Assembly (NCBI RefSeq): GCF_001951015.1
Contig: NZ_CP018914.1
Span: forward strand, 952,001-1,016,000
Direction: 5' to 3'
Source: Rickettsia rickettsii
GTDB lineage: Bacteria; Pseudomonadota; Alphaproteobacteria; Rickettsiales; Rickettsiaceae
Length of the DNA: 64,000 nucleotides
Part shown: positions 28,111-38,694 of the stretch, in pieces
Layout of the letters: every line of letters begins with the position of its first letter
Position numbering within the stretch: the stretch's first letter is position 1
Made by a program: the position numbers and the translations under genes
The notes under the pieces: model-generated
Database searches by the model: none
Told to the model about the DNA's origin: nothing
The model's input: the letters and a program-made list of their open reading frames with translations, nothing else

Positions 28111-29478
28111 ATGAATAATGCATTAAGTAAAAGGGATTTTTCGATCCTAATCGGTAATGCGATGGATCATTTCGATACTGCACTTTATGGGTTTCTTGCT
28201 CCGCTACTTGCTGGTATTTTTTTTCCGAATCATGATAAAGTCGTTGCTTTAATACTTACCTATAGTGTTCTTGCTACGTCTTTATTTACACGTCCCATAG
28301 GCTCCTATTTTTTTGGCGTAATTGCTAAAAAATACGGCGGTGTTTTTGCTTTATCTTACTCTTTAAGCGGCGTTGCTTTAACAACTAGCCTAATCGGTTT
28401 AATACCTTCACATGCTCAAATAGGCTGGCTTGCACCGCTATTATTAGTGTTGCTTAGAACGTTGCAAGGAATATATTCCGAGGGTGAATGTACCATTGCT
28501 AAATTATTTATTTTAGAGAATAAAGAAGAAAAAAAAGCGTTTAAAGCTTCTTACCTTTATCAAACATCTACTATGGTCGGTATTATTCTTGCTTCATTTA
28601 TCAGTACTATAGTTTTAAATGTAGAGTATAATACATATTGGCGTTTATGTTTCATATTTGGCGGACTTACAGCACTGATAGGTTATTTCTTAAGAAAGCT
28701 CGAGGATATTGTAGTCAAGCCCTCATTTTCATCCCGCGGCTTGACCACGGGATCCAATAAAAAAGATAAAATTACTTTACGTAATTTTTGGATACTGTGG
28801 TCAAGCCACGGGATGACACCTGGGTCCTCTCCTCGCAATGACGTAGTATCATCACTATTACAAGACTTAACTACAATTTGGAACTGTAAACTAAGTATCT
28901 TACGCATTAGTTTTGCCACAGGTTTCTCATATATGACTTATATAGTACCTTTCGTCTTTTTGAATAGTTTTATTCCGCTTATCACTGATATATCACTCGA
29001 AATAATGATGAAATTTAATACTGAGTTTCTGATTTTTGATATGATTATGATTCCGATAATAGGGCATCTAACAAAAAAGCTACATTACCTTAAAATACTA
29101 AACGGTACTCTTATTTTAATGAGTTTAAGCATAATTCCTTTATGGCTCTGCTTGAATAATGCATCTATATGGTATGTTAATTTTGTACGTATTTGGATTA
29201 TAATACTCGGTGTCGGGTTCTTGGCACCTTTGAACTGCTGGCTAAATGATTTATTTAAAACTGCCGATAAATATATGTTAGTCGGTATTGGCAGTAGTAT
29301 AGGTGCTTCATTAATAGGACGTCTTACTCCGTCAATCTCCCTAATGCTATGGTATGTAACCGGCAACTCTTTATCAATTGCGGTTTATATAACCGCAATA
29401 TCGATTGTCACTTTATGGGCTGTTAGAGGAGTTGTTGCACGAGTCAATGTCATTCCTGCGAAAGCAGGAATCCAGTAA
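28111..29478 (+). CDS. proP: MFS metabolite:H+ symporter (ProP-like) with internal and terminal repeat segments
   Basis: Major-facilitator transporter of the metabolite:H+ symporter group. The N-terminal IGNAMDHFDTALYGFLAPLL matches the start of ProP/ShiA-type proteins, followed by RPIGSYFFG and RTLQGIYSEGECTIAKLFI. An extra hydrophilic segment at about residues 204-250 (SSRGLTTGSNKKDKITLRNF, then ILWSSHGMTPGSSPRNDV) falls in the central cytoplasmic loop and is coded by an in-frame repeat (28725-28845). The last residues VIPAKAGIQ and the stop come from another repeat. Ten to twelve helices are otherwise intact. Substrate unknown; several paralogues occur in Rickettsia. Confidence 0.85.
   Translation: MNNALSKRDFSILIGNAMDHFDTALYGFLAPLLAGIFFPNHDKVVALILTYSVLATSLFTRPIGSYFFGVIAKKYGGVFALSYSLSGVALTTSLIGLIPSHAQIGWLAPLLLVLLRTLQGIYSEGECTIAKLFILENKEEKKAFKASYLYQTSTMVGIILASFISTIVLNVEYNTYWRLCFIFGGLTALIGYFLRKLEDIVVKPSFSSRGLTTGSNKKDKITLRNFWILWSSHGMTPGSSPRNDVVSSLLQDLTTIWNCKLSILRISFATGFSYMTYIVPFVFLNSFIPLITDISLEIMMKFNTEFLIFDMIMIPIIGHLTKKLHYLKILNGTLILMSLSIIPLWLCLNNASIWYVNFVRIWIIILGVGFLAPLNCWLNDLFKTADKYMLVGIGSSIGASLIGRLTPSISLMLWYVTGNSLSIAVYITAISIVTLWAVRGVVARVNVIPAKAGIQ
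28725..28848. repeat. In-frame composite repeat inside the MFS gene
   Basis: CATCCCGCGGCTTGACCACG..ATCC, then TGGATACTGTGGTCAAGCCA, CGGGATGACACC and CCTCGCAATGACG: the strong palindromic ends of the CATCCCGCG/GGGATGACAC family plus a piece of the CGCAATGACG type. Confidence 0.85.
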
Positions 29479-29583
29479 AACATATAAAAATTAAATTCTT
29501 ATATGTTTTTTACTAGAAATGTAATACTTACAGCAATATTAATGTTATTTTTATGGATTCCTGCTTTCGCAGGAATGACATCA
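29446..29583. repeat. Paired TCATTCCTGCGAAAGCAGGAATCC palindrome block
   Basis: Inverted copies at 29449-29476 and 29554-29581 enclose AACATATAAAAATTAAATT and its inverted partner. The left arm codes for the end of the MFS protein. Confidence 0.88.
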
Positions 29584-29628
29584 AGAACATTATCTAATCC
29601 CTAACAAGACTGTTATTAGGAAAAGAAT

Positions 29629-30477
29629 TTAATAAAACACCATACTCAAAACTAATCCGATATAATTATTAGCTCTGAATCTTGTCATACAATTGGCAGG
29701 ATTTTCAATATCAAGAGTTGCTACTTGTAATATCAGTAAAATTAAAGCAGCTAAAATAGGTAAATAGTCGATATTATGGTTAGCCATTTTTGTTGCTAGA
29801 ATAAATAACAATATAAAACCTATATAACATATATAAAGCCAAAGCTTAGAATGCTTGTTCTCTAAATATATACTTAACGATTTCACTCCTATTTTCTTAT
29901 CATCTTTTATATCCATATATCCGTAAATCGTATCATAACCGATGGCCCAAAAACAACATGCTAAATACATAATAATCGCTGCTATATCAAGTGTATCCTG
30001 AACTGCCGCATAAGCTATTAAAGCCCCTAGCTTAAATGTAAATCCCAAAAAGATTTGCGGGAAATAAGTAATACGTTTCATTAACGGGTATAGGCTAATC
30101 ATTATTACCGCCAAAAAACCTATATATATAGCTGTTTTGTTTAAAAGTAGCAAAATACAAAGTGAGATAATGCTAAGAATAAAGAGTATCAAAATAGCAT
30201 AAGAAACAGATAAAGCCTTGCTAGCTAAAGGTCTCTCTTTAGTCCTTGCGACATGCTTATCAAATTTTCTATCAAATATATCGTTAATAATACACCCGCT
30301 ACTTCTAGCTGTTATACTACCTAAAATAAATAACGGTAATAAATGTATTAACTCCGTTCTTGAGGGGTTTGCAAGCAGTAACCCAAATAAAGCAGGAAAA
30401 AAAACCAACCAATAAGCTACCAGCTTATCTGCACGCATTAATTTTAAGGTAAGCAAAAGTTTGTCTAGAATTAGCAT
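29629..30477 (-). CDS. ubiA: 4-hydroxybenzoate polyprenyltransferase
   Basis: Inner-membrane prenyltransferase that attaches the polyprenyl tail to 4-hydroxybenzoate, the second step of ubiquinone synthesis. The start chosen is the ATG at 30477 (MLILDKLLLTLKLMRADK); 20 further upstream codons are possible but atypical. The first Asp-rich motif is NDIFDRKFDKHVARTKERPL and the second YMDIKDDKKIGVKS. Eight to nine membrane helices. The end ANNYIGLVLSMVFY is short. Functionally linked to ubiB and ubiE elsewhere in the window. Confidence 0.94.
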   Translation of the reverse strand: MLILDKLLLTLKLMRADKLVAYWLVFFPALFGLLLANPSRTELIHLLPLFILGSITARSSGCIINDIFDRKFDKHVARTKERPLASKALSVSYAILILFILSIISLCILLLLNKTAIYIGFLAVIMISLYPLMKRITYFPQIFLGFTFKLGALIAYAAVQDTLDIAAIIMYLACCFWAIGYDTIYGYMDIKDDKKIGVKSLSIYLENKHSKLWLYICYIGFILLFILATKMANHNIDYLPILAALILLILQVATLDIENPANCMTRFRANNYIGLVLSMVFY

Positions 30478-30555
30478 ATTAAACTTTAAATTTAAATAAA
30501 TATTTATAGATAATTTAAGATAAAATACGCCACGCAATAAAGCTACTAGATTTTT

Positions 30556-31485
30556 ATGGCTAAAAAATTAAAACATGATTCATTAGTAAAAATAATAATG
30601 AACGACCCAGTAGCAGCACAAGAATTTTTGGAATATTATTTACCCGATGATTTTAATAGTAGATTTATCAAAAATAACGGTAGAACAAGAAAGCTACATT
30701 GAGGAATCTTTAAATAAGAAATATAGTAATATAACATATAAAATTAGCACCAATAATAAAGAAGAAGCATTGGTTTATGTATTAGTAGAGGCCCAATCAA
30801 CAATTGATTATTGGACGGCTTTGCGGTTATGGAAATATACACTATTATTATGTGAAAGACATAAGCAAGGCAAGGATAAATTACCAATTACCGCTAGTCT
30901 ATAATTTAGTTATTTACAACGGTAAAGAAATTTATAATGCTCCAAGAAATCTGTGGAGTTTATTTACGTATAGTGTGATGGCAAAGAAATTAATGGGGGA
31001 AGATTATCAATTAGTAGATTTGCAAGCTATGACAGATGATGAAATCGTCAAGAAAAAACATTTAGGTATGCTAGAATATATGATGCAGCATATCCAATAT
31101 GCAGGATATGATAAAACTATTGGAGCAGTTTTTAACAGAGTTTAAGCATATTATAATATTGGATAAAGCAAAAGGTTATATTTACCTAAGATCGTTCTTA
31201 TGGTATACTAACGCAAAATTATCAAAACAAAAACAACCGGAATTAGTAGAAGTATTAGATATACATCTATTACCGCAAGATAAGGATACTATTATGAAAA
31301 CTATCGCTGATACATATCGAGATGAAGGAAAGGTGCAGGGTATTGCGATAGGCAAAGCTGAGGGCGAACATAATAAGGCAGTAATTATAGCGAAGGAAAT
31401 GTTCAGTCAGGACTGTAAAATTCCTGTTATTACCAAAATTACAGGTCTTCAAGAAACTTTCGTTCGCTCAATTGTAAATAAGTAA
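30556..31485 (+). pseudogene. Rpn-family PD-(D/E)XK nuclease/transposase-like gene, frameshifted
   Basis: Begins MAKKLKHDSLVKIIMNDPVA and QEFLEYYLPDDF (typical Rpn/TIGR01784 start). It then shifts frame near 30655 to DLSKITVEQESYIEESLN, with ALVYVLVEAQSTIDYWTALR holding the catalytic-core strand. A second shift near 30885 gives YNLVIYNGKEIYNAPRNLWS. A third near 31100 gives LDIHLLPQDKDTIMKTIADT and a C-terminal EGKVQGIAIGKAEGEH segment. All parts of one family are present in order, with three frameshifts. Such genes are abundant and mostly dead in Rickettsia. Confidence 0.85.
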
Positions 31486-31606
31486 TTAATCATGCAAACA
31501 CCACTTGCACAAATCCTAAATATCCATATCCTCCCAAAGAAAAGCATCTATTGTCATAATCACATATAACCTTTATAATAATATTCTTGAATCAACTACA
31601 AAATCT

Positions 31607-34045
31607 ATGAAAGAATTTCCAAAAAATTATAATTTTACCGAAAATGAAAAAAAGTGGCAGCAAATTTGGCAAGAGAAACAAATTTATGCTTATAATCCAA
31701 ACGTTGCAAAAGAAGAAACCTATGTAATCGATACTCCGCCTCCGACAGTTTCAGGGCAGTTACATATTGGTCATGTTTATAGCTATACGCAAACCGACTT
31801 TATTGTACGTTTTCAGCGTATGATGGGTAAAAATATCTTTTATCCTATGGGTTTTGACGATAACGGGTTACCGACCGAGAGACTTGTTGAAAAGCAGAAA
31901 CAGATCAAAGCTTATAATATGGAGCGATCTGAATTTATAAAAATTTGCGAAGAGGTAGTAGAAAGTGAAGAAGAAAAGTTTAGAAGTCTATTTAACCAAA
32001 TAGCTTTATCGGTTGATTGGAGTTTAGAGTACCAAACTATTAGTCCGTTATCACGAAAAATATCACAAATGTCTTTTCTTGATTTAGTACAAAAAGAAGA
32101 AATTTATCGTACTAATCAACCAATTTTATGGGATCCAGTAGATGGTACAGCTCTTGCCCAAGCCGATATTGAGGATAAGGAACAAACCTCTTTCATGAAT
32201 TATATTACGTTTAAAACCGAGCAAGGAGACCCGCTTACTATAGCCACTACCAGACCTGAGTTATTACCGGCTTGCGTAGCCGTATTTTATCACCCTGACG
32301 ATGGACGTTATAAGCATCTAGCCGGTAAATCAGCTATAACCCCACTTTTTAATGAGCAAGTTCCACTACTTGCTGACCCTTTAGTACGACAAGATAAAGG
32401 TACGGGACTGGTAATGTGCTGTACGTTTGGTGATCAAACGGATATTACTTGGTGGAAGACGCATAATCTACCTTTAAAAACTATTATCACTAAAAAAGGT
32501 ACAATAGACTGCCAACATGAAACTTCTATAGATGGGTTGAAAATTAAAGAAGCTCGAACAAAAATAATAGCTATTTTAAAAGAACAAGAGTTGCTTATTA
32601 AACAAGAAGACATCACTCATACCGTTAAATGTGCCGAGAGGTCAGGTGCTCCTCTTGAGATACTAACTGTACCGCAATGGTTCGTTAAAACTATATCACA
32701 TAAAGAAGAATTGCTTAAAAGAGCGAATGAGTTAAATTGGCATCCTAAAAATATGAAGATTCGTTTAGAGAATTGGATTAATGCCATTAGTTGGGATTGG
32801 TGTATAAGTAGGCAGCGTTATTTTGGTGTGCCTTTCCCTGTTTGGTACTCTAAAAGAGTAGGTGAGGAAGGAAAAATCTTATATGCCGATATTACGCAAC
32901 TACCTATCGATCCGTTAAAAGATTTACCTATGGGTTATAGTAAAGAAGAAGTGGAACCTGATTATGACGTAATGGATACTTGGGCAACAAGTTCCGTTTC
33001 GCCTCAACTTTCTACTCATGGAATTTCTGACGATTTCGCTGTTAATAAAGATAGGCACGATAAATTATTTCCGATGGATTTAAGACCTCAAGCACATGAA
33101 ATTATCAGAACTTGGGCGTTCTATACTATTTTAAAAGCTCATTTACACCAAAATACTTTGCCGTGGAAAAACATCATGATAAGCGGTTGGTGTTTAGCTG
33201 AAGATCGAAGTAAAATGTCAAAATCTAAGGGCAATGTTTTAGTTCCTGAAAAACTGTTAGAACAATATGGTTCCGACGTGATACGTTATTGGTCGGCAAA
33301 TTCAAAGCTAGGTGCTGATACCGCCTATTCTGAAGACGTTATGAAAAACGGCAAAAGGCTTGTTAACAAGCTATGGAGTGCCGCTAAATTTGTTTTTATA
33401 CATTTTGATAAACTGAAAGGTGAAGATAAAAAAGCGAGTTTACTCGATATTAAAGAAAAAATCACTAACGAGTTTGATAAATGGATGGTTAATAAGCTAG
33501 TGGAATTAGTTAAGCTAGCTACAAATGAGTTACAAAACTACGAATATGCAAATGCTATGCATCTGACGGAAAAATTCTTTTGGGTGGTATTTTGTGATAA
33601 TTATTTAGAAATAAGCAAAACAAGAAGCTATGATGAGGAACACAAAAATCCACAAGGACAATATAGTAGCATATTAACTTTATATCATGTTATGCAAACG
33701 TTACTGAAACTATTTGCACCTTTCATGCCGCATATTACCGAAGAATTATACCAAATATTATATAGTGAAAATTCTATTCATGTTAAAGGTAGCTGGGTTA
33801 ATTACAGTGACTTAAATTATGAAATCAATGCAAAAGGAGCAGAAGGGCTGCTTGAAATACTAGATATCGTCAGAAAATTCAAAGCTGAGAAGAATCTATC
33901 TATAAAAGCTCCAATAAAATTGCTTGAAGTTAGCGGTATAGTATTATCTGCAGAATTAGCAGAAGATTTAAAAAACGTCACATCGGCAGACGAAATACAA
34001 TTTGAGATGAAAGATGATAAAATTAAAGTCAATATTATCCTTTAA
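31607..34045 (+). CDS. valS: Valyl-tRNA synthetase, archaeal-type
   Basis: Charges tRNA-Val. HIGH motif: [23 protein letters not shown] motif: [19 protein letters not shown] near residue 540. CP1 editing domain with [17 protein letters not shown]. The segment [19 protein letters not shown] is the archaeal/eukaryote-like form; most bacteria have a GTDHAGIATQ sequence there. At 812 residues it lacks the long C-terminal coiled coil of bacterial ValRS. Rickettsial ValRS is known as an archaeal-type enzyme acquired by horizontal transfer. Its last codons overlap the licD-like start at 34014 in another frame. Confidence 0.95.
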   Translation: MKEFPKNYNFTENEKKWQQIWQEKQIYAYNPNVAKEETYVIDTPPPTVSGQLHIGHVYSYTQTDFIVRFQRMMGKNIFYPMGFDDNGLPTERLVEKQKQIKAYNMERSEFIKICEEVVESEEEKFRSLFNQIALSVDWSLEYQTISPLSRKISQMSFLDLVQKEEIYRTNQPILWDPVDGTALAQADIEDKEQTSFMNYITFKTEQGDPLTIATTRPELLPACVAVFYHPDDGRYKHLAGKSAITPLFNEQVPLLADPLVRQDKGTGLVMCCTFGDQTDITWWKTHNLPLKTIITKKGTIDCQHETSIDGLKIKEARTKIIAILKEQELLIKQEDITHTVKCAERSGAPLEILTVPQWFVKTISHKEELLKRANELNWHPKNMKIRLENWINAISWDWCISRQRYFGVPFPVWYSKRVGEEGKILYADITQLPIDPLKDLPMGYSKEEVEPDYDVMDTWATSSVSPQLSTHGISDDFAVNKDRHDKLFPMDLRPQAHEIIRTWAFYTILKAHLHQNTLPWKNIMISGWCLAEDRSKMSKSKGNVLVPEKLLEQYGSDVIRYWSANSKLGADTAYSEDVMKNGKRLVNKLWSAAKFVFIHFDKLKGEDKKASLLDIKEKITNEFDKWMVNKLVELVKLATNELQNYEYANAMHLTEKFFWVVFCDNYLEISKTRSYDEEHKNPQGQYSSILTLYHVMQTLLKLFAPFMPHITEELYQILYSENSIHVKGSWVNYSDLNYEINAKGAEGLLEILDIVRKFKAEKNLSIKAPIKLLEVSGIVLSAELAEDLKNVTSADEIQFEMKDDKIKVNIIL

Positions 34046-34766
34046 AAATATTATAGGTTTAATATTAATTATATTTGCCGGGATATTTTTTTATGTTTAT
34101 ATATTAGAACATGACTGGCGATATGTAACCTTAAGTGATGAACAAGTAAAAAAATACAGGATTAGCGAGAAAAAAGCTATTGCCCTTTATCAGTTAATGA
34201 AAGACACTCATGAGCTACTTGGTAAGAATAATATTAATTATTGGATAGACAGCGGCACTCTGCTTGGAGCCGTTAGACATCAAGGCATAATTCCTTTTGA
34301 CGATGATTTAGATATCGGCATTATGTATGAAGACGAAATACGTTTGCAACAAATATTACCGCAATTTGAACAACTTGGTTATACTGTTTCCTATAAGAGA
34401 GCTTATAATATATGCAAAAAGGCTTGTTTAGATATTTTCATTTTTCATAAAGAACAAAACAAATTTATATATACTAATTTAGCGGTGCGAAATAAGTATC
34501 CGAAGAGTGTATTTTATGATAATGAATTATATCCTTTAAAAAAATATAAATTCGGTAGTATAGAGGTTTACGGTCCCGCTGATCCTATAGGAAATCTAAA
34601 TAGGCAATATCCAGAATGGGATAAATATGCAATAATATACAGCCCTCATAGCTTACATTTACCTTTTTTATCGAATATCGAGAAAAAAACTAAATTTATA
34701 TTAACGCCGGAATTGTTAAAACCGGCTCAGCCTTTTAGTCCTTTAGAGGATAGAATAAACTTTTAA
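34014..34766 (+). CDS. LicD-family phosphotransferase-like protein, copy 1
   Basis: LicD proteins transfer phosphocholine or similar groups to surface glycans and belong to the nucleotidyltransferase fold. Residues about 13-31 form a membrane anchor ([18 protein letters not shown]). The catalytic core shows [29 protein letters not shown] (acidic cluster) and CLDIFIFHK, then [16 protein letters not shown]. Length 250. The ATG lies inside the 3' end of valS (32-base overlap). It is nearly identical over long stretches to copy 2; the active-site Ser (WIDSGT) differs from Gly in copy 2. Confidence 0.85.
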   Translation: MIKLKSILSFKNIIGLILIIFAGIFFYVYILEHDWRYVTLSDEQVKKYRISEKKAIALYQLMKDTHELLGKNNINYWIDSGTLLGAVRHQGIIPFDDDLDIGIMYEDEIRLQQILPQFEQLGYTVSYKRAYNICKKACLDIFIFHKEQNKFIYTNLAVRNKYPKSVFYDNELYPLKKYKFGSIEVYGPADPIGNLNRQYPEWDKYAIIYSPHSLHLPFLSNIEKKTKFILTPELLKPAQPFSPLEDRINF

Positions 34767-34831
34767 ACAAATTGAGATAAAAAAGTCATAACCGGTTGTT
34801 TTATATAGATTAATGTAATTTAAGATTCAAG
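34767..34831. other. Duplication scar between the two licD copies
   Basis: 34768-34798 on the minus strand reads TFLSQFV then stop, matching the last residues (TFLSQLV) of the broken ATPase at 35725. Right after it the copy of the valS 3' end begins (GTGATAAAATTAAAGTCAAT at 34832). So the segment is the junction of a tandem duplication. Confidence 0.75.
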
Positions 34832-35632
34832 GTGATAAAATTAAAGTCAATATTATCCTTTAAAAATATTTTACGCTCAATCCTTACTATTTTCGTCGGT
34901 ATATTGTGTTATGCTTATCTACTAGAACATAATTGGCGATATGTAACCTTAAGTGATGAACAAGTAAAAAAATACAGGATTAGCGAGAAAAAAGCTATTG
35001 CCCTTTATCAGTTAATGAAAGACACTCATGAGCTACTTGGTAAGAATAATATTAATTATTGGATAGACGGCGGCACTCTGCTTGGAGCCGTTAGACATCA
35101 AGGCATCATTCCTTTTGACGATGATTTAGATATCGGCATTATGCATGAAGACGAAATACGTTTGCAACAAATATTACCACAATTTGAACAATTAGGATAT
35201 CGTGTTAAACATAATAAAATTTATGTAATTTGCGGAGAAAGATGCTTAGATATTTTCGTATTTCATAAAGAAAATGATAAATTTGTTCATTTTAATCAAA
35301 GTATGCGTAATAAATATCCAAATGATTTTTTTTATGATTATGAGCTATATCCTTTAAAAAAATATAAATTTGGTAGTATAGAAGTATATGGGCCATCTGA
35401 ATATAAAGAGAATTTGAATAGGCAATATCCAGAATGGGATAAATATGCAATAATATACAGCCCTCATAGCTTACATTTACCTTTTTTATCGAATATCGAG
35501 AAAAAAACTAAATTTATATTAACACCGGAATTGTTAAAACCGGCTCAGCCACTCGGACCGCTAGAAGATAAAGTGCATATAGTCAATTCAGCTACATTTA
35601 GTGGTATGTGCGAGGATACAGCTTATCATTAA
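34832..35632 (+). CDS. LicD-family phosphotransferase-like protein, copy 2
   Basis: Same architecture as copy 1: anchor helix [12 protein letters not shown], then [29 protein letters not shown] and CLDIFVFHK, and a longer C-terminus ([20 protein letters not shown]). The start appears to be GTG at 34832, because the duplicated copy has GTG where copy 1 has ATG. Copies diverge most at residues about 125-155 and 175-190, in the substrate-facing middle, and are identical around the acidic motif, which suggests recent duplication with local diversification or conversion. Both copies look functional. Confidence 0.83.
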   Translation: MIKLKSILSFKNILRSILTIFVGILCYAYLLEHNWRYVTLSDEQVKKYRISEKKAIALYQLMKDTHELLGKNNINYWIDGGTLLGAVRHQGIIPFDDDLDIGIMHEDEIRLQQILPQFEQLGYRVKHNKIYVICGERCLDIFVFHKENDKFVHFNQSMRNKYPNDFFYDYELYPLKKYKFGSIEVYGPSEYKENLNRQYPEWDKYAIIYSPHSLHLPFLSNIEKKTKFILTPELLKPAQPLGPLEDKVHIVNSATFSGMCEDTAYH

Positions 35633-35724
35633 ATGTCGAATTGGTAATGACTATTTCGATATAAGCAACGCAATAGTCATATGATTTACATTTGCCTAGA
35701 TTACCTTTTTTGCAAAAATTCATA

Positions 35725-36929
35725 TCAAACAAGTTGAGATAAGAAAGTAATAGCCGGTACTATCCATAAACCCGGTGTATCAAAGCAAGAGTCTGAAATA
35801 GCTTGTTTATTTTGAATTACTTGAAAACTAAACTCAGGGTTAAGTAATGCATGAAAATATTTTAAGCTTGAAGAAACGGTTGAGTCACTTACTTTTGCTT
35901 CCACTAAAATCCACGGTTGGTTATCTTTTGTTATTACTAAATCGACTGTACGTTTTTGTTTATCACGCAGATAGTATAAACCAAAATCACCAAGCCCTGT
36001 TTCGTTCCAAAAATATACGGCTTTTAAAAGGTGAGAAGCTACAAGATTTTCAAATCTCGTTCCTATATCTTTTATTTGCGATCAATCCCAAAGGTAAATT
36101 TGGGGCTCTTTTATCAAACTTTTTACAACATTTTTAGACCAAGGTTTGATAGCAAAACAATAATAATGCTTTTCTAGCAAAGAGAGCCATCTTCTTATTG
36201 TTTGGTCTGAAACTCTAACTTTGTTAGCAAGGTTTGTATAGCTTATTAAAATGAGCCGGCTTGCTCATTTATAATGCTAGCAAGTAATTCTAACGCACAA
36301 ATATTGTTGATATCTTCAGTATTTCTTACATCTTCTCTAAATAATTGCTCGAATCTTTGATTACTCCATATTCTATGAAACTTAGCAGTTGCTTTTAAAT
36401 AACTTTCTGCAAATCCTCCAAAATTTATTAAAGCTTCAAATTCATCTATAGTGATATTTTTGGGGCTTTTTATATAATCAATGTCATTATCAAAATTTTT
36501 AGCTATTTCAGATACCGATAACGGATGCACGGTTAAACTTATATAACGTCCCATTAGGCTATCACCGCCTTTTTTATATATATTTAATTTGGCACTACCT
36601 GTTATAATAAATTCAATATTTTCTCCGAATTTATCATAAAATCCTTTTACAAGATTTTTCCAATCTTTATATTTATGAATTTCATCTAATATTAAGCACG
36701 GTTTCTTATCGGATATAGTAGAAAGTAGATTTTTAAAAAGTTCGGTGTGTTTGTTTAAGATTTTATTTCTATCTTCTAGATAATCCCAATTTAGGTAAAT
36801 TGAATTAGGATTAGGCTTAATCACTTGTTTTGATATAGTTTTTCCTACGTACCTTGCTCCGCTTATAAATACAAGCTTACCATAATTTGTTAGATATTCT
36901 TCAACTTGCTTTTTATATAACCTATCCAT
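35725..36929 (-). pseudogene. AAA_14/DUF4143 ATPase, broken
   Basis: From ATG 36929: MDRLYKKQVEEYLTNYGKLV, Walker A ISGARYVGKT, Walker B CLILDEIHKYKDW, sensor FIITGSAKLN, and MGRYISLTVHPLSVSEI. The open part ends at 36246 after INEQAGSF. It resumes as YTNLANKVRVSDQTIRRWLS and IYLWD, TGA (36082-36084), SQIKDIGTRFENLVASHLLK, then the DUF4143 nuclease-like end RTVDLVITKDNQPWILVEAK. Sum about 400 codons, the family length. A stop and a frameshift disrupt it. Same family as the fragment at 13624. Confidence 0.85.
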
Positions 36930-37044
36930 TATAATATCTCTATAAGTTTATAAAAATATTATAGGCTAATATCGAAATAGTCTTACTTGTAGTATTGAAA
37001 TTGAGCATTGCCTAGAAAAAGTTGTTTTATAGTTTAGCCTTCCG

Positions 37045-37300
37045 ATGTCATTCCCACGAAAGCGGGAATGCTTTGTTGCGTGGACCAGTTTCCTAGTTGT
37101 CATCCCGCGACTTGATCACGGGATCCAGTTTAAAACATTAAAATTTTAGTATTTTAAGTTGTGTTTTTGGATATCGTGGTCAAGCCACGGTATAACACCG
37201 AACGGGTTTTTCGGTCCACACAACAAGACCTACGCAGGCATGACATAAAACGAGCAATGCAACAACACCTGCAGTAACTCACAATGACTATATCAACCTT
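37045..37300. repeat. Repeat within repeat in the intergenic region before rmuC
   Basis: Outer arms TCATTCCCACGAAAGCGGGA then TTGTTGCGTGGACC (37049-37085) and GGTCCACACAACAAG then ACGCAGGCATGACA (37215-37245) are inverted to each other. Between them lies a full copy of another family, from CATCCCGCGACTTGATCACG to GTGGTCAAGCCACGGTATAA (37101-37196). A third GCAATGC.ACAACACC remnant follows. Confidence 0.75.
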
Positions 37301-37378
37301 TTCTAGGCAATGCCAAAATAATTAGTACAAATTATGCGGTACTTTAGTATTATTTAACATTAAACTTTGCTTCATTCT

Positions 37379-38665
37379 ATGCCTTATTTATTACCCACTA
37401 TTATAACTACGCTACTTATTTTATTAGCACTAATAATTTGGTTTTATGTAAAAACTCAAACCTTAAGGACACAGCTACAATTTTTATCAGAGCAGAATCT
37501 AGAAATTAGCAATAACAACCAATTATTAAATCAAGAAAAGATAGGATATTTACAGAAAATTGAGCAATTGCAGTGTAAAATAGAATATCAAGCACAGACT
37601 ATTAAGGATTCAGAAAAAATACGAGAAGAGTCATTTTCATCGGCTAAAGCTGCGTTATTTGATTTAGGTCAAGATTTGTCTAAACAATTAATAGCGATAC
37701 ATAAAATGGAAAACACGGCTGCAAGAGAGCTAGCCGAGAAAAATATCGCTACTGCTTCAGGAAAATTTAATAGTGAGTTTGAACGGTTAATTACGATGGT
37801 GGGAGCATTAAATAAAGATATAGAGCAATCAAAAGGTACGGTTGATTTGATAAAACAGTCTCTACTTTCTCCGATCGGGGCGGGGCTACTTGCTGAGATT
37901 ACCCTTGAGAATATCTTAAAATCTTCGGGCTTACGTCCTAATTTAGATTTCATTATGCAATACGGTCTAACTACATTAGATAGCGGAAAGCTAAGACCTG
38001 ATGCGCTCATTTTTCTTCCTTCCGGTAATTTAATGGTTATTGATTCTAAAGCTTCAAAGTTTCTTGTAGACGAGCAAGATAATAACATGAGTCTTAATAA
38101 AACTATGAATTACCATTTAAAATCTTTGGCGAATAAAGAATATGCCGCAAATATTTTAACTAATCTAAACAAAAAGGATCAGAGCTTTAACAATGTTATT
38201 ACTTTAATGTTTTTGCCGACTGAACAAGCGGTTGAGAAAGTTATTGCAGCCGACCCTGAATTTTTACAAAAAGCTTGGGGCTGTAATATCTTTCCGGTAG
38301 GACCTAGCGGACTTATGAATATGCTATCATTTGCAAAATTTCAAATTACCGATCATCGCCGCTCAGAAAATTATAAGGTAATCATTGAAGAAGTGAGAAA
38401 GCTATTAAGCTCCATCGGTACTATGGCAGATTATTCTCAAAAGATCGGTAATAACCTGCATAACATGGTTACTAATTACGATAAATTTGCTGCCTCGTTT
38501 AATCGTAATTTTATGTCAAGAGTAAAGAATATTCAAAAACTCGGTATTGATTCAGGGAATAAAGCCATGCCGGCTACCTTAGAGCGTTATCAAATCGTTT
38601 CCTCTAAATCTGAGATTATTGAAGTGGAAGCAGAAAATCCACCAAAAATAGCAGAAAAATTATAA
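37379..38665 (+). CDS. rmuC: DNA recombination protein RmuC
   Basis: RmuC-family protein that limits inverted-repeat rearrangements. The start chosen is ATG 37379 (MPYLLPTIITTLLILLALII); a TTG four codons earlier is less likely. Residues 1-23 form a membrane anchor, about 24-85 a coiled coil, and the middle holds the PD-(D/E)XK-like fold: LLAEITLENILKSSGLRPN, LRPDALIFLPSGNLMVIDSK (Asp and Asp-x-Lys), then VVTLMFLPTEQAVEKVI-like sequence (here VITLMFLPTEQ) and GPSGLMNMLSF. The roughly 430 residues are normal for the family. It is interesting beside so many palindromic repeats. Confidence 0.93.
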   Translation: MPYLLPTIITTLLILLALIIWFYVKTQTLRTQLQFLSEQNLEISNNNQLLNQEKIGYLQKIEQLQCKIEYQAQTIKDSEKIREESFSSAKAALFDLGQDLSKQLIAIHKMENTAARELAEKNIATASGKFNSEFERLITMVGALNKDIEQSKGTVDLIKQSLLSPIGAGLLAEITLENILKSSGLRPNLDFIMQYGLTTLDSGKLRPDALIFLPSGNLMVIDSKASKFLVDEQDNNMSLNKTMNYHLKSLANKEYAANILTNLNKKDQSFNNVITLMFLPTEQAVEKVIAADPEFLQKAWGCNIFPVGPSGLMNMLSFAKFQITDHRRSENYKVIIEEVRKLLSSIGTMADYSQKIGNNLHNMVTNYDKFAASFNRNFMSRVKNIQKLGIDSGNKAMPATLERYQIVSSKSEIIEVEAENPPKIAEKL

Positions 38666-38694
38666 ATAAATTTTTCTCGTAATAGGTAATTTAA

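Noticed and set aside
37669-38088. 139-codon minus-strand frame
   Set aside because: Lies entirely inside rmuC, whose motifs are on the plus strand.
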